From CAVSSX01 sp963730735 (GTDB lineage: Bacteria > Actinomycetota > Acidimicrobiia > Acidimicrobiales > RAAP-2), in assembly GCA_963730735.1 (NCBI GenBank), contig CAVSSX010000008.1, positions 372,001-436,000 on the forward strand: 64,000 nucleotides of DNA. Direction: 5' to 3'. The notes beneath the pieces were generated by a model. The model saw only the letters and a list, made by a program, of their open reading frames with translations. It made no database searches and was not told where the DNA came from. The translations under genes and the position numbers were made by a program. Shown one piece after another: positions 36,598-45,566 of the stretch. Every line of letters begins with the position of its first letter. Positions within the stretch are counted from its first letter, which is position 1.

Positions 36598-37002
36598 GTC
36601 GCGACCGTACCGAGCGGTCCGGTCGGGCGACACCTGGCGTGAAACGGTCACCGCCCCGTGGGAGCCGTCGTCACACGTCGGCGGCTCTCGGCGCCGCACC
36701 CCCGGTTGACAACCGTCACGGCAACGCCCAATATGCCTCCGGGCACGTTGCGATCGAGGTTCGCCTCACCGTGACGTGTCGAGGGGTTCCGGCTGGCGAG
36801 CGGGGGCCCCTCAGCGTTGATGCAGGGTGGGCGGAAAGGAAGACCCGGTGGGAACGACGCAGTTGGCGAGCGGCGTACTACGACCCGCGTCTTCAGGCCA
36901 CCGACGCCCACAGGTGCGCCGGCGAGGCCACTCAGTGGCTCGTGTCCGACGGCCCGGCCCGGCGGTGGCGGATGACCACCTCCGACGAACCGACCCTGCT
37001 CG
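36598..37002. other. Intergenic region without recognised gene
   Basis: 405 bp. Open frames on either strand lack family motifs or RBS. I see no hairpin with a T-run and no operator-like palindrome. Confidence 0.4.
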
Positions 37003-37401
37003 ATGACTGGCAGTTTCCCCGCTCAAGGGAGAGTCGCCATCTCGGCCGTCACGCTCGACACGGACGTGGTGCTCTGCCTCGGCGACGATCGCCAGCACGA
37101 GCTGCGGATCGGCAACCGACTCTCGGCGCTCGACTCGCGGACCGGATCGACGACCGTGGTGCGCTACGACCCCTATGGGGCCGAGCGCCCCCTCTGGTGC
37201 AACCTCACCCGGCTCGGCGCCCTGATCGACCGGGAAGTGGTACACGCCCGAACCGATGCCCTCGGTCGCCTGGAAATCGTGCTGCGCCGTGGTCTCGTCG
37301 TCACCGTCGACCCGGGCAACCATCTCGGCGAATGGGTGTACTCCTACGGTTCGTTCGTCCTGGCCTGCCCGCCGGGAGGCTTCCTCCAGTCGAGAGCGTG
37401 A
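37003..37401 (+). CDS. Hypothetical protein, DUF6188-like
   Basis: 132 aa from ATG 37003. The body (VTLDTDVVLCLGDDRQHELR, IGNRLSALDSRTGSTTVVRY, RLEIVLRRGLVVTVDPG, GEWVYSYG) is an all-beta pattern resembling the DUF6188 family; that resemblance is only suggestive. A good RBS (AAGGGAG, 37024-37030) lies inside the frame, so the real start may be further in, or a start codon may have been lost. Function unknown. Confidence 0.5.
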   Translation: MTGSFPAQGRVAISAVTLDTDVVLCLGDDRQHELRIGNRLSALDSRTGSTTVVRYDPYGAERPLWCNLTRLGALIDREVVHARTDALGRLEIVLRRGLVVTVDPGNHLGEWVYSYGSFVLACPPGGFLQSRA

Positions 37402-37586
37402 CCGGCGCTTCCTCGCTCAGGGGCGCCACTCGTGCAGCTCGCGCGCCTCATCAGGGCGACGGCGCCGGTGATGCGTCGGGCCACGGACGGCCACATCGCG
37501 CGGAACGTGATGATGGCGATGACGACAAACGGGGCGCTGGCGCTCAGCACCGCCGACACGGAACTGGTCCGAAGGAGGCGTTTCAC
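37344..37586 (-). CDS. Possible small membrane protein divergent from the LexA box
   Basis: From GTG 37586 (VKRLLRTSSVSAVLSASAPF), with one hydrophobic segment SAVLSASAPFVVIAIITF and then basic residues. The last third overlaps the gene on the other strand and looks like shadow, so the true protein may stop earlier after a frame change. Its start is 57 bp from the LexA box at 37643-37656, so it could share SOS control. Weak evidence. Confidence 0.3.
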   Translation of the reverse strand: MKRLLRTSSVSAVLSASAPFVVIAIITFRAMWPSVARRITGAVALMRRASCTSGAPERGSAGHALDWRKPPGGQARTNEP

Positions 37587-37642
37587 GGGCGACAGGCTAT
37601 CCAGCAACCCCGCCGCCGACGGTGGACTCCGAAATCTGGTTG

Positions 37643-37656
37643 CGAACATATGTTCG
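37643..37656 (+). promoter_or_regulatory. LexA (SOS) box
   Basis: CGAACATATGTTCG, a perfect palindrome and an exact match to the Gram-positive/actinobacterial LexA operator CGAAC-N4-GTTCG. It ends 18 bp before the start codon of the 84-aa gene at 37675, in promoter position for it, and 57 bp from the start of a possible divergent small gene. Confidence 0.8.
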
Positions 37657-37674
37657 CTCTGCCAGAGTAAAGGC

Positions 37675-37929
37675 ATGGCGACCTTCGAGATCACGATGCT
37701 CTATCCCGAACGCTCCTTCGTCGACCATCGACGGTTCCTGGCGAGCGTCGTCGGCGCACCGGCCGGCCTGCTCGACGGCTTCCGCCGGCACGGGGACGGC
37801 GTGGCGCTGACGTACGTCGTGGATGCCCGCGACCGCCAGGCCGCCCTGCTACAAGCGCACCAGCAGGCCGCCGGCATGTGGCCGAACTTCCGACCCGAGA
37901 CCGTCGAGGTGGCGGCGGTCGAGGGCTAA
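37675..37929 (+). CDS. Small SOS-box-associated protein of unknown function
   Basis: 84 aa from ATG 37675 (MATFEITMLYPERSFVDHRR), chosen because it lies just downstream of the LexA box with GAGTAAAGG as RBS; the longer in-frame extension would run through the operator. Soluble, with no membrane segment, so unlike known actinobacterial SOS division inhibitors, which are membrane proteins. No family recognised. The pattern (beta strand, helix, YVVDARDRQAALLQAHQQAA helix) suggests a small alpha/beta fold. DNA-damage induction is inferred from the operator only. Confidence 0.6.
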   Translation: MATFEITMLYPERSFVDHRRFLASVVGAPAGLLDGFRRHGDGVALTYVVDARDRQAALLQAHQQAAGMWPNFRPETVEVAAVEG

Positions 37930-38044
37930 TCGGTCCCTGTTCGACGCCACTCCCCGGCGTGCACCGTGGTGTCAATCGCATCCCAACGGAGGATGGGTCA
38001 GCCCGACTAGGGTCGGCCCGTCACCGACGAGGAGAGTGCTGACG

Positions 38045-38437
38045 ATGCTTGCAAGTTCCTATCCCCTGCTGGACCTGTTCTGGACCATGCTCGAGATCTT
38101 CGCCTTCATCATCTGGATCTGGCTGCTGATCATGGTCTTCAGCGACATCTTCCGGAGCCACGACATCGGGGGCGCGGCCAAGGCCGCCTGGGTGATCATC
38201 GTGTCGATCCTCCCCTACCTCGGTGTCCTTATCTATCTAATCGTCCGCGGCGGGAGCATGCACGAGCGGGCTGCGGCCCAGGCCCAGCAGCAACAGGAGG
38301 CGTTCGACTCCTACGTGAAGGAAACCGCCGGCAGTTCGAGCAACGTCGAGCAGCTGAGCAAGCTGGCCGACCTGAAGGCCAAGGGTGTCCTGACCGATGC
38401 CGAGTTCGAAGCGCAGAAGGCCAAGCTGCTCCAGTAG
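38045..38437 (+). CDS. SHOCT-domain membrane protein with PLDc_N-like helices
   Basis: 130 aa from ATG 38045, following GAGGAGAGTG. Two transmembrane segments (FWTMLEIFAFIIWIWLLIMV and AAWVIIVSILPYLGVLIYLI), the second followed by VRGGSMHERA, match the PLDc_N/cardiolipin-synthase N-terminal hairpin common in actinobacteria. A Gln/Ala-rich linker leads to a C-terminal SHOCT domain (LSKLADLKAKGVLTDAEFEA). SHOCT domains mediate oligomerisation. Function unknown. Confidence 0.8.
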   Translation: MLASSYPLLDLFWTMLEIFAFIIWIWLLIMVFSDIFRSHDIGGAAKAAWVIIVSILPYLGVLIYLIVRGGSMHERAAAQAQQQQEAFDSYVKETAGSSSNVEQLSKLADLKAKGVLTDAEFEAQKAKLLQ

Positions 38438-38500
38438 TCGGCCAACGCAGCGCCGCCACGGTCCGGGAGATCCTCTCCCCGACGGGCGGGTCATCGTGAA

Positions 38501-38534
38501 CGAGAAGGGGCTGACTTCGGTCGGCCCCTTCTCG
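38501..38534. terminator. Strong hairpin with TTCG tetraloop between convergent genes
   Basis: CGAGAAGGGGCTGAC then TTCG then GTCGGCCCCTTCTCG: a 15-bp stem with one T-G wobble pair, closed by the stable UUCG-type tetraloop. It lies between two convergent genes and can serve both strands. No long T-run, as is common in high-GC actinobacteria. Confidence 0.8.
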
Positions 38535-38632
38535 CATCCCCGGTGCCGAGGCCCCGACGGTTCAGCCGGAGCGCCGCCCGGCGGCGTCGTCGAGCTTCGC
38601 CACGGCCGCCCGGTGGTCCTGACCGATGGCCG

Positions 38633-39369
38633 TCATGATCCGTTGGGCCAGTAGGACCGCCCACCGAGTCCCACCATCACGAGCACGAAGAGCACGATGC
38701 CCACCGGCTCCGCCTCGGCCAGGGTGAACGAGAGCGGCAGGCCGGCACCCCGACCACGAGGACCAGGAGCCAGGCCCGCAGCACGGTCGGACGGAGGGGG
38801 TGGTCGGGCGGCACGCAGTCCCTGACGGCCTGGTACGGCATCCAGAAGTTCACGATCGGCACCACCCAGGACCACGCCCCCCAGACCGGTGACCGGCGGG
38901 CCGGGTAGCCGAGCGCCCGGGCGACCTTGGCCGACCGGCACTGCCACACGAGGAAGACGATGAGCCCGGCCAGGGTCACCGGCTCGAAGACGAATCCGAC
39001 CCAACCGTTGGGGTTCGGCGGAGCCGTCTGGTGGAGGTGCCGACCGTGCACCAAGGCGACCCACAGCTGCCGCTGGAAGTGGAACACCTGCCGTTCAGCC
39101 TGGCGGTGGACCCAGAACAGGACGTCGTTGGCCGTGACGGCGACCGCGTAGACGACGAGACCCACCCGGGCCCACGTGGCCATCGTCGCCTCCCTCGACG
39201 ACAGTGGGGCGAGCGAGGGTGGCGGGGCGACCAACGGCGCCGTCAGCGAGGTCCACTGGGTCCCGTCCCACCATCGCCAGCCGGCGCTACCGGCCGGATC
39301 GGCGTACCAATCCGGCGGCGCCAGGGGCTCGTCACCACCGCCCCATCCGCCGCCCCCCGGCGTCGTCAT
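38633..39369 (-). CDS. DUF2510-DUF4328 membrane protein, one frameshift
   Basis: From ATG 39369 (MTTPGGGGWGGGDEPLAPPD). The N-terminal DUF2510 motif is PPDWYADPAGSAGWRWWDGT (DWYxDPxG...RWWDGxxW). A DUF4328-like membrane region follows, with ARVGLVVYAVAVTANDVLFW, WVGFVFEPVTLAGLIVFLVW and SWVVPIVNFWMPYQAVRDC. After a shift near 38740 the last helix GIVLFVLVMVGLGG is in another frame, ending at 38633. Widespread actinobacterial family of unknown function. Confidence 0.7.
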
Positions 39370-39606
39370 CGGACGACGCCGGCCAGGCACTGCCCGGCCA
39401 TGCGTCTCGATGATCGGGCGTCGCGGACGTAAGAGAGGGTTCCCCCCGGGGGGCGGGTCAAACGACCAGTGCTCAGGTGGGTCGGCGGCGACGACGCCAG
39501 CCCCTCATCCACCGGGCGGTGCAGGTCCCCGTCGATACGGCGTGCTCAGGCGGGGTATGCCATAGAGAAGAATAAGGACGTCGACACGACGAGCGAGCGG
39601 AGGTAC

Positions 39607-39858
39607 GTGGTGAAAAAGCTGTGGTTCCTGGCCGGCATCGGCATCGGGTTCGTGCTCGGTTCACGCGCCGGCCTGGCGCCCTACGAGCGACTGCGCCAGA
39701 ACGCGCAGGACCTCTCGGCCCGACCCGAGGTGAAGGACACCGTGGCCTCGGTGACCGGCTCGGTCACGCAGGTGAAGGACCAGGTGGTCGCCAAGGCCCT
39801 GCATCGCCAAGGGGAGCCGACGCTCCAGGAGATCCCGCTCGACAACCAAATGGAGTAG
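39607..39858 (+). CDS. YtxH-like small membrane protein
   Basis: About 83 aa from GTG 39607 or 39610, with CGGAGG just upstream. An N-terminal membrane segment KLWFLAGIGIGFVLGSRAG is followed by an amphipathic helix (YERLRQNAQDLSARPEVKDT) typical of YtxH proteins, and a short tail. A second protein with nearly the same membrane segment is encoded at 44629-44853, on the other side of the pst operon. Function unknown. Confidence 0.65.
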   Translation: MVKKLWFLAGIGIGFVLGSRAGLAPYERLRQNAQDLSARPEVKDTVASVTGSVTQVKDQVVAKALHRQGEPTLQEIPLDNQME

Positions 39859-39870
39859 CAGCCACACGGA

Positions 39871-39899
39871 GTGGGGCCCCGGCGGTGCCCGGGCCCCAC
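39871..39899. terminator. Bidirectional hairpin between YtxH-like gene and pstA
   Basis: Perfect 9-bp stem GTGGGGCCC / GGGCCCCAC with an 11-nt loop, starting 12 bp after one stop codon and ending 10 bp before the other in convergent orientation. No T-run. Confidence 0.6.
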
Positions 39900-39909
39900 G
39901 GTCGGTCGA

Positions 39910-40803
39910 CTACCGGCGGACCCCTTCGGAGTGGCGCTGGGTGCGGGCGACGATCACCCGGGAAACGGCCAGCAGGACCAACACGATGATCACGAGCAGC
40001 AACGCGGCGTCGTAGGCCAGGTAGTGGGCCTCGGCGTTCGGTTGGTTGTAGAAGGTGTAGACGGGATAGGTCAGGTAGGGGAAGCCCTCGGTGTGGATGA
40101 GCTTCAGGCTCGGGATCGGCATCGGTGAAGTTGGCCGTGTAGATCAGGGCGCCGTCTCTCCGACGGCAATGGCGAGGGCGATGAGGAGGCCCGTCACGAT
40201 GCCGGGAAGCGCCGTCTTCAGGACGACCTTGCGCATCGAATACCCCATGGACATGCCGAGCGCCGCTGCGCCCTCGCGGTAATTGTCCGGTACCTGGCGC
40301 AGGGCCGACTCGGTTGACTTGGCGATGTAGGGAATCACCATGATGGACAGGATGATCAGGGCGGGCAGCAGCGAGAACCCCCAGTGGAGCCCCACCACGA
40401 GGGCCACGTACCCGCAGTAGCCGAGGACGATGGAGGGAAAGCCGGAGAGGACGTCGGAGACAGGTGCGGAGAAACCCTCCGCTCTGCTTGCCGTTGCGCC
40501 GCGGCTTGGCCAGCTCGGACAGATGGATGCCGGCCATCACGCCGATGGAGCCGGCCAGGATCAGCACGCCGCCCATGAGGATCAGCGTGCCGATGATGGC
40601 GTTCTCCAGGCCGCCGGTCGTGCCCTTGGTGGGCGTGGTGAGGACGCTCCACTGCCAGTGCGGCACCGCCGCACCACCACGCCGATGAGGATCCACAGGG
40701 CGGGGCCGATGACGAGCGCGAGCGCCACGAACGTGAGGATGCGGAACACGATCCCGGCCACGGATCGCCGTCTGCTGCCTGGCATTGATTGCGTGTCCGC
40801 CAT
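39910..40803 (-). pseudogene. pstA: Phosphate ABC transporter permease PstA, frameshifted
   Basis: ATG 40803 (MADTQSMPGSRRRSVAGIVF). Helices appear in three frames: FRILTFVALALVIGPALWIL; NAIIGTLILMGGVLILAGSI; SLLPALIILSIMVIPYIAKS; then EGAAALGMSMGYSMRKVVLK and ALPGIVTGLLIALAIAVGET, which contain the EAA-loop of ABC permeases. The C-terminus LLLVIIVLVLLAVSRVIVAR ends at TAG 39910. Frame changes near 40671, 40480 and 40140. It would form the inner-membrane channel with PstC for phosphate import. Breaks look like missing single bases. Confidence 0.78.
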
Positions 40804-40814
40804 CTCTGCCTCTC

Positions 40815-41910
40815 CTAGTTGGGGCCCACGGAGGGGCCGAGGGAGCTGGTGCGACGAATGATGGAGCGGGCGATCAGGTTCACCACGACGGAGATGGCGG
40901 CGAGGACGAGGCCGAGCTCGGCCAGGGTGGCCACGGCGAATCCGGTCCCGTCGGTCTGTGCGCCGTCGAGTTGGGTCAGGATCGTGGCGGCAATGGTGGT
41001 CATCGACCCGTAGATATTGGGGGCGAAGTGGATGATGGACCCGCCGATCAGGGCGACCGCGACCGTCTCGCCGAGAGCACGACCCAGCCCCAGCACCGTG
41101 GCGCCGATGATGCCCGAACGGACCCAGGGCAAGGTGATCTTGTGGGCCACCTCCCAATCGGTCATGCCGAGGGCCGAGGCCCCTTCCTTGGGCAGGCTGG
41201 GGACCTGGTGCGAACAGGTCGCGGGTGGTGGAGGCGATGATGGGGATGATCATCAGTCCGAGCACCAGTCCGGCGGTGAGCAGGCCTTCGCCGGTGCCCA
41301 CCGGGTTGCGGAAGTAGCGGAAGAACGGCACGTCGGGCATGCGGTCCGCCACGATCGGGTAGACGTCGCGGGCCAGGATGGGGCCGAGGGTGAGCAGGCC
41401 CCACAGCCCGATCACCACGCTCGGGATGCCCGGCCAGCACCTCGATGAAGAATCCCAGCGGGCGGGAGATCCAGGTGGGCATCCGCTCGGTGAGGGCGAA
41501 CGCGGCGCCGATCGAGATCGGCAGGGCGACGATGAGCGCGATCAACGAGGACTGCAACGTTCCGACGATGATGGCGAGGGCGCCGAAGTTGGCGCCCTCG
41601 GGGTGGGCCACCCCGTCAGTGTGGACGGTGGCGCCGTAACTGCTCCCGTAGGTCCACTCCGTGCCGGTGAGGAAGTTCCAGCCGTTGACCCGGATGGCCG
41701 GGTACGCCTTGATGATCAACACCGTCAGCGCGAACACGAGGGCGGCCAAGCGGCATCAACACCCCGATGCGCCCGCCGATCCGCCACGCCGTCTCCTCGT
41801 GCGAGCGGAGTCCATCGGCGAAGCGCCGCGGAACGGATCGCCGTGGTGTCGCCGGCAGGGTGACGCGGCGCGGCGGGACCCTCTCCCGCCGCGCCGCTCG
41901 TGACGGCCAC
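40815..41910 (-). pseudogene. pstC: Phosphate ABC transporter permease PstC, frameshifted
   Basis: The C-terminal part (MTDWEVAHKITLPWVRSGII, then GGSIIHFAPNIYGSMTTIAA, ending SSLGPSVGPN) is intact in one frame. The N-terminal part (LAALVFALTVLIIKAYPAIR, VNGWNFLTGTEWTYGSSYGA, LIVALPISIGAAFALTERMP, WISRPLGFFIEVLAG) is in others. The start is uncertain: GTG 41910 gives VAVTSGAAGEGPAAPRHPAG but needs a later shift, and lies on a strong hairpin. Frame changes near 41750, 41430 and 41210. PstC/PstA form the phosphate channel. Its 3' end is 11 bp before pstA. Confidence 0.75.
41865..41897 (-). promoter_or_regulatory. Long perfect hairpin between pstS and pstC
   Basis: A 14-bp perfect inverted repeat GCGGCGCGGCGGGA / TCCCGCCGCGCCGC with a 5-nt loop, starting 13 bp after the pstS stop codon on the coding strand. 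With no T-run it is more like a partial terminator or 3'-stabilising hairpin that would keep pstS mRNA more abundant than pstC-pstA, as in other Pst operons. Confidence 0.6.
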
Positions 41911-43017
41911 TACTTGATTTTGCTGATTTGCTTCAGCGATTGCTTCACGACGCTGGCCGGCAGAGGTTGGAAGTTCACCTGGGCCAGGTAGCTCGCGTTA
42001 TTGCCGTTGGTGGGGTTGACGGCCCACTCGAGAACGGAGCGGATGTTCTTGGCCGTGCTCGAGCTGGACTGCTTGGCGTTCACGATGGCGTACTCGTAGT
42101 TCACGATCGGGTAGCCGCCCGGGGCCTTGCCGTAGATGAGCGAGATGGTCCCGTTGGCCGGCGTCTTCTTCGTGAAGGCGGCGGCCTCGAGGGCGACGCT
42201 CGCAGGAGCGGGCAGCACGAACTGCTTCTGGGCGTTCTGCAGTTGGGCGTAGGCGAGGCCCGACTGGATGGCCTGGGTCAGGTAGCTGATGCCGACGTAG
42301 GCGATGCAGCCCGGGGCGGCCTTGCAGCCGGCCACCATGCCCGAGTTGCCCATCTCTCCCAATGCGCCCGGCGCATTCGGGAAGGTGAGGGTGGTGTTGA
42401 AGCCGACGCTCTTGCCCCAGCCCTGGGGTCGGTGGCGGAGAGGAACGAGCTGAACAGGAACGTGTCGCCGCTGCTGTCGGAGCGGTGCAGGGTGACGATC
42501 GGCAGGTTGGGAGCGTCACCCCCGGGTTGAGCGGCTGTGATCGCCGACGGCGTTCCAGTTGGTGATCTTGCCCTGGTAGATGCTCGAGATCACCTTCCCG
42601 GTCAGCTTCAGGTGCGCGGTGACCCCCGGGATGTTGTAGGTGATGAGCTGGGCCGAGATGGCCAGCGGAATGTTGAGGAGGGCTGGGGGACGCCGTCAGC
42701 TCGGCCGGCGAGAGGTAGGCGTCTGAGGCGCCGATGTCGGCCGTGCCGTCGGTGGCGTCAGTGATGCCCGTGCCCGATCCCGTTCCGGCGGTCTGGATGG
42801 TGACCGACGGGAACGCCGTGCTGTAGCCCGAGGACCAGAGGTTGAAGAGCGGGTAGAGCAGGGTGCTCCCCGTCTCGCTGACCGTTCCCCCGGAAGGCTT
42901 CTCCACCACTGGTTTTGCTGCTCCGGCGGATCCGCTCACGGCCACGATCGGCACGAGGGCGAGGGATGCAGCGATCAGGCACGCTGGTGCCAGACGCTTG
43001 AAACGGGACGTGCGCAT
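41910..43017 (-). pseudogene. pstS: Phosphate-binding protein PstS, frameshifted
   Basis: ATG 43017 (MRTSRFKRLAPACLIAASLA), a signal peptide ending SGSAGAA. The mature start contains the phosphate-loop motif SETGSTLLYPLFNLWSSGYS and AGTGSGTGITDATDGTADIG with DAYLSP. The C-terminal part GNSGMVAGCKAAPGCIAYVG to QSLKQISKIK (TAG at 41910) is in another frame. Frame changes near 42685, 42530 and 42425. It binds phosphate outside the membrane and delivers it to PstC/PstA. The strong conservation on both sides of the breaks suggests base-calling loss. Confidence 0.82.
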
Positions 43018-43091
43018 ATAAGGGTCTTCCTCCTGGTTGGTTTGCTGGGATCTGTTGCTGAACTGCGGTAACGAAGGCCGAACGGCGACGC

Positions 43092-43956
43092 TTAGCCGAT
43101 CCTGCCGGTGACGTAGCGCTCGGTGCTGGGGTTCTGGGGATTCTCGAAAAGCTGATCGGTGTCGCCGTGCTCGATCAACTGGCCGTCGTAGAAGAACATC
43201 GTGTTGTTCGAGACGCGACGGGCCTGCGCCAGGTTGTGCGTGACGATGATCAGGGTGAGCGCGGGAACCAGGGTGGCCAAGCAGGGCTTCGATGTACTCG
43301 GTCGAAATGGGGTCGAGGGCGGAGGTGGGCTCGTCGAGGAGCAGCACCTCGGGGCCCACGGCGAGCGCACGGGCCAGGCACAGCAGCTGCTGCTGACCGC
43401 CGGAGAGGCGGAACGGGGAATCGCCGAGGCGATCCTTCACGGCGTCCCACAATCCGACTTCGCGCAGTCGTTGTTCGGCGACCACGTCGAGTTGCTTGCC
43501 TTTGGCGATCCGATGGGCCTTGACCCCGGCGACGACATTGTCCCGGATCGACATGGGAAACGGGTTCGGGCGCTGGAAGAGCATGCCGATGCGCCGGCGG
43601 AGCGTCAGAGGTCGTGGTGCGGCGACCAGATGCTCTGTTCGTCGAAGGTGATGTCGCCGACGTGGTGGAAGCCCGGCGACCTTGTCGTTCATCCGATTGA
43701 CCGTGCGGAGAAAGGTCGACTTGCCCGACCCGGTCGGACCGATCAGGGCGGTGATGGTGCCCCGCCGGAACGCGATGTCGACGCCGGAGATGACCTTCTT
43801 GGAGCCGAAACTCAGGGAGAGGTCTCCGGAGCAGACGACATCTTCGGGCCGGCCGCGGTCGGGATCGAGAGCGGCCAACCGCGGGTCGAGGTCGGTGACC
43901 AGCTGCGGGTCGGCCGTGGTCGTGTCGACCGTGCGCTTCATCGGTTCGTCAGCCAT
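43092..43956 (-). pseudogene. pstB: Phosphate ABC transporter ATPase PstB, frameshifted
   Basis: ATG 43956 (MADEPMKRTVDTTTADPQLV). Walker A GPTGSGKST is in frame. FHHVGDITFDEQSIW is displaced by shifts near 43675 and 43615. MLFQRPNPFPMSIRDNVVAG (Q-loop, PstB-specific) and the signature LSGGQQQLLCLARALA with Walker B LLLDEPTSALDPIST return to the first frame. The C-terminus ALTLIIVTHNLAQARRVSNN (H-loop) is in a third frame after a shift near 43283. First gene of the operon and directly downstream of a PHO box. pstB first, ahead of pstS, is an unusual order. Confidence 0.82.
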
Positions 43957-44026
43957 TGCGCCTCATCGGGGGGTAAGCGAGCATTGCAACTTCCCGTCGC
44001 TGGAGTAGTAATCAGACCGTAACGAG

Positions 44027-44070
44027 GTCAGGTGAACCTGGATTGATCTGAAGATGACACGGAGGTGAAC
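44027..44070 (-). promoter_or_regulatory. PHO box (PhoP operator) of the pst operon
   Basis: On the minus strand, four consecutive 11-nt units: GTTCACCTCCG, TGTCATCTTCA, GATCAATCCAG, GTTCACCTGAC. Units one and four carry the exact GTTCACC core of actinobacterial PhoP direct repeats, and the inner units are degenerate. It sits 71 bp upstream of the pstB start codon. Phosphate-starvation control by a PhoR-PhoP system is expected. Confidence 0.8.
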
Positions 44071-44363
44071 TTCTGGGAATTCGTTCCCCGGGGCCCGAAC
44101 CTCGCCCGCCCGGTCGAGTCAGGGCGGGGGCGCCCCGCTCGAGGATCGATCCACGAACGTGGCACCCCGTCGAGCCGGCCAGGCGGTGGCCGCCCGCCGA
44201 TCGTCCAGCCGCCTAACCTTGCGAAGGTGCAGATCAGCGGGGGTGGGCGTCACGCCGATCGGCGGGGCACGACCGAGGTCGAGCCGGGGCCCAGCGTCGG
44301 GGACGACGATCCGATGAGGTCGACCGGCAACCTTCCGCTCGCTTCCCATGGTGTCGGGGCCTG

Positions 44364-44606
44364 ATGTCCGACGACTACGCCGACCAGATCACGCCGGCGT
44401 CACCTTGCTGGCGCACGGTCCAGGTACCCGACGGCCGACCGACGCGCTGTCGGGCCCCCGTCCGTTGGTGGGCCCGCGACACGCTGCCGAGCGGCGACAA
44501 GATCACGGTGGTGTCGTGCGACGAGCACTGGGACAACCAACACGTGTGGCGACCGCTGGCCGAGGGCTCACGTCGACAGCAGCGGACGGCGCCGAACGAG
44601 ACGTAG
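44364..44606 (+). CDS. Small hypothetical protein
   Basis: 80 aa from ATG 44364 (MSDDYADQITPASPCWRTVQ). It contains CWRTVQVPDGRPTRCRAPVR and later VSCDEHWDNQHVWRP: three Cys and a His, a possible small metal site. Codon use fits the neighbourhood. No family recognised. Confidence 0.5.
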   Translation: MSDDYADQITPASPCWRTVQVPDGRPTRCRAPVRWWARDTLPSGDKITVVSCDEHWDNQHVWRPLAEGSRRQQRTAPNET

Positions 44607-44628
44607 GTCGGCCGACCCGCCGTCTCGC

Positions 44629-44853
44629 CTAGGTCGGGGCGTCGCCGAGGTCAGGCGGCGGAGCGTCGAACGGCGCCGTCGACGGCGAGGACTCGGGCGA
44701 GGGGCCCGGCGGCGGCACCGGTTCCACGGGGGCGTAGCCCTGGAACATGAGCACGAGCTTGTCGAACGTGCCCCTGCCGGCCCACGAGCCGAGCACGAAC
44801 CCGATGGCGACTCCGCCGAGGAGCCAGAGCTTGAACGTCGCGATGCGTCGCAC
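44629..44853 (-). CDS. YtxH-like small membrane protein, second copy
   Basis: 74 aa from GTG 44853 (VRRIATFKLWLLGGVAIGFV); the same open frame continues upstream but there belongs to another gene. Membrane segment KLWLLGGVAIGFVLGSWAG closely matches KLWFLAGIGIGFVLGSRAG at 39607-39858. The tail is Pro/Ser-rich rather than helical. Function unknown. Confidence 0.55.
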   Translation of the reverse strand: MRRIATFKLWLLGGVAIGFVLGSWAGRGTFDKLVLMFQGYAPVEPVPPPGPSPESSPSTAPFDAPPPDLGDAPT

Positions 44854-44965
44854 GGTGTCCCCCTCGGTCAACCCCTCGATTGTTCCCTCGTGACCGTTCG
44901 GTGAAACGACCGGGTGACCTCGGCCGGGGCCCCCGTCCAGATGGTCAGGATGCTGCGTCGCCCGG

Positions 44966-45240
44966 TCAGAGAGAACCGGCGCTGAACCCGTAACGCTGGT
45001 AGAGCAGTTCGACACCCTGGGGCTCGGCCGGCGGGGCACCGGCTCGCACCCACTCGTCATGGTGGCGACGAGCCACCGCCTCGGCGTCGACCTCGTCGGC
45101 GCGGGGTCGCCCACGAACGTCCGTCCGGGGCACTGGGTGCACTCGACGATGATGGCGTGGACACCGTCACTGGCCCAGTGCTGCGTGGCCAAGAGGGCAT
45201 GCTCCAGCGGCTCGAGGCGAACCTCGTCCCGATCGCTCAT
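44966..45240 (-). CDS. Small hypothetical protein, one frameshift
   Basis: From ATG 45240 (MSDRDEVRLEPLEHALLATQ), overlapping the upstream stop as ATGA. It contains VECTQCPGRTF (CxxC). After a shift near 45110 it continues RADEVDAEAVARRHHDEW and ends LLYQRYGFSAGSL at TGA 44966. A small soluble protein with one zinc-knuckle-like motif; no family recognised. Confidence 0.45.
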
Positions 45241-45566
45241 CGGCCCCGGCCGCCACCGGTCGTTCGCCCGGTCGCCCCTCGATGCCCTGCGAGCGCAAGG
45301 ACCGGCCGAACGGCCACCCCGCCCGGTGCCGCCGGCTCAAACCTTGGGCCGGGCGAGAGCTCTCGGGAGTGCTCGACCCACTGTTCGTGGCCAACGACTT
45401 CGGCAACCTCTTTCGTCAGGTAGTGCTCCGGCCAGACCTCGATGAGCTGGTGGCAGCTGCAGACGACCCGGTAGCCGAACCCAACGGTCCCAATTAACCG
45501 GCAGTTCCGCAACGATTTGGTGTTCCACGGGAGAAAAGTTACCGCCCAGTACCGATCGGTGGTCAT
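45237..45566 (-). CDS. Hypothetical protein
   Basis: 109 aa from ATG 45566 (MTTDRYWAVTFLPWNTKSLR). The first 70 residues (VCSCHQLIEVWPEHYLTKEV, ending near EHSRELSPG) look protein-like; the last third is low-complexity and may be out of frame. The stop overlaps the next gene (ATGA), which supports a real two-gene unit. No family recognised. Confidence 0.4.
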   Translation of the reverse strand: MTTDRYWAVTFLPWNTKSLRNCRLIGTVGFGYRVVCSCHQLIEVWPEHYLTKEVAEVVGHEQWVEHSRELSPGPRFEPAAPGGVAVRPVLALAGHRGATGRTTGGGRGR

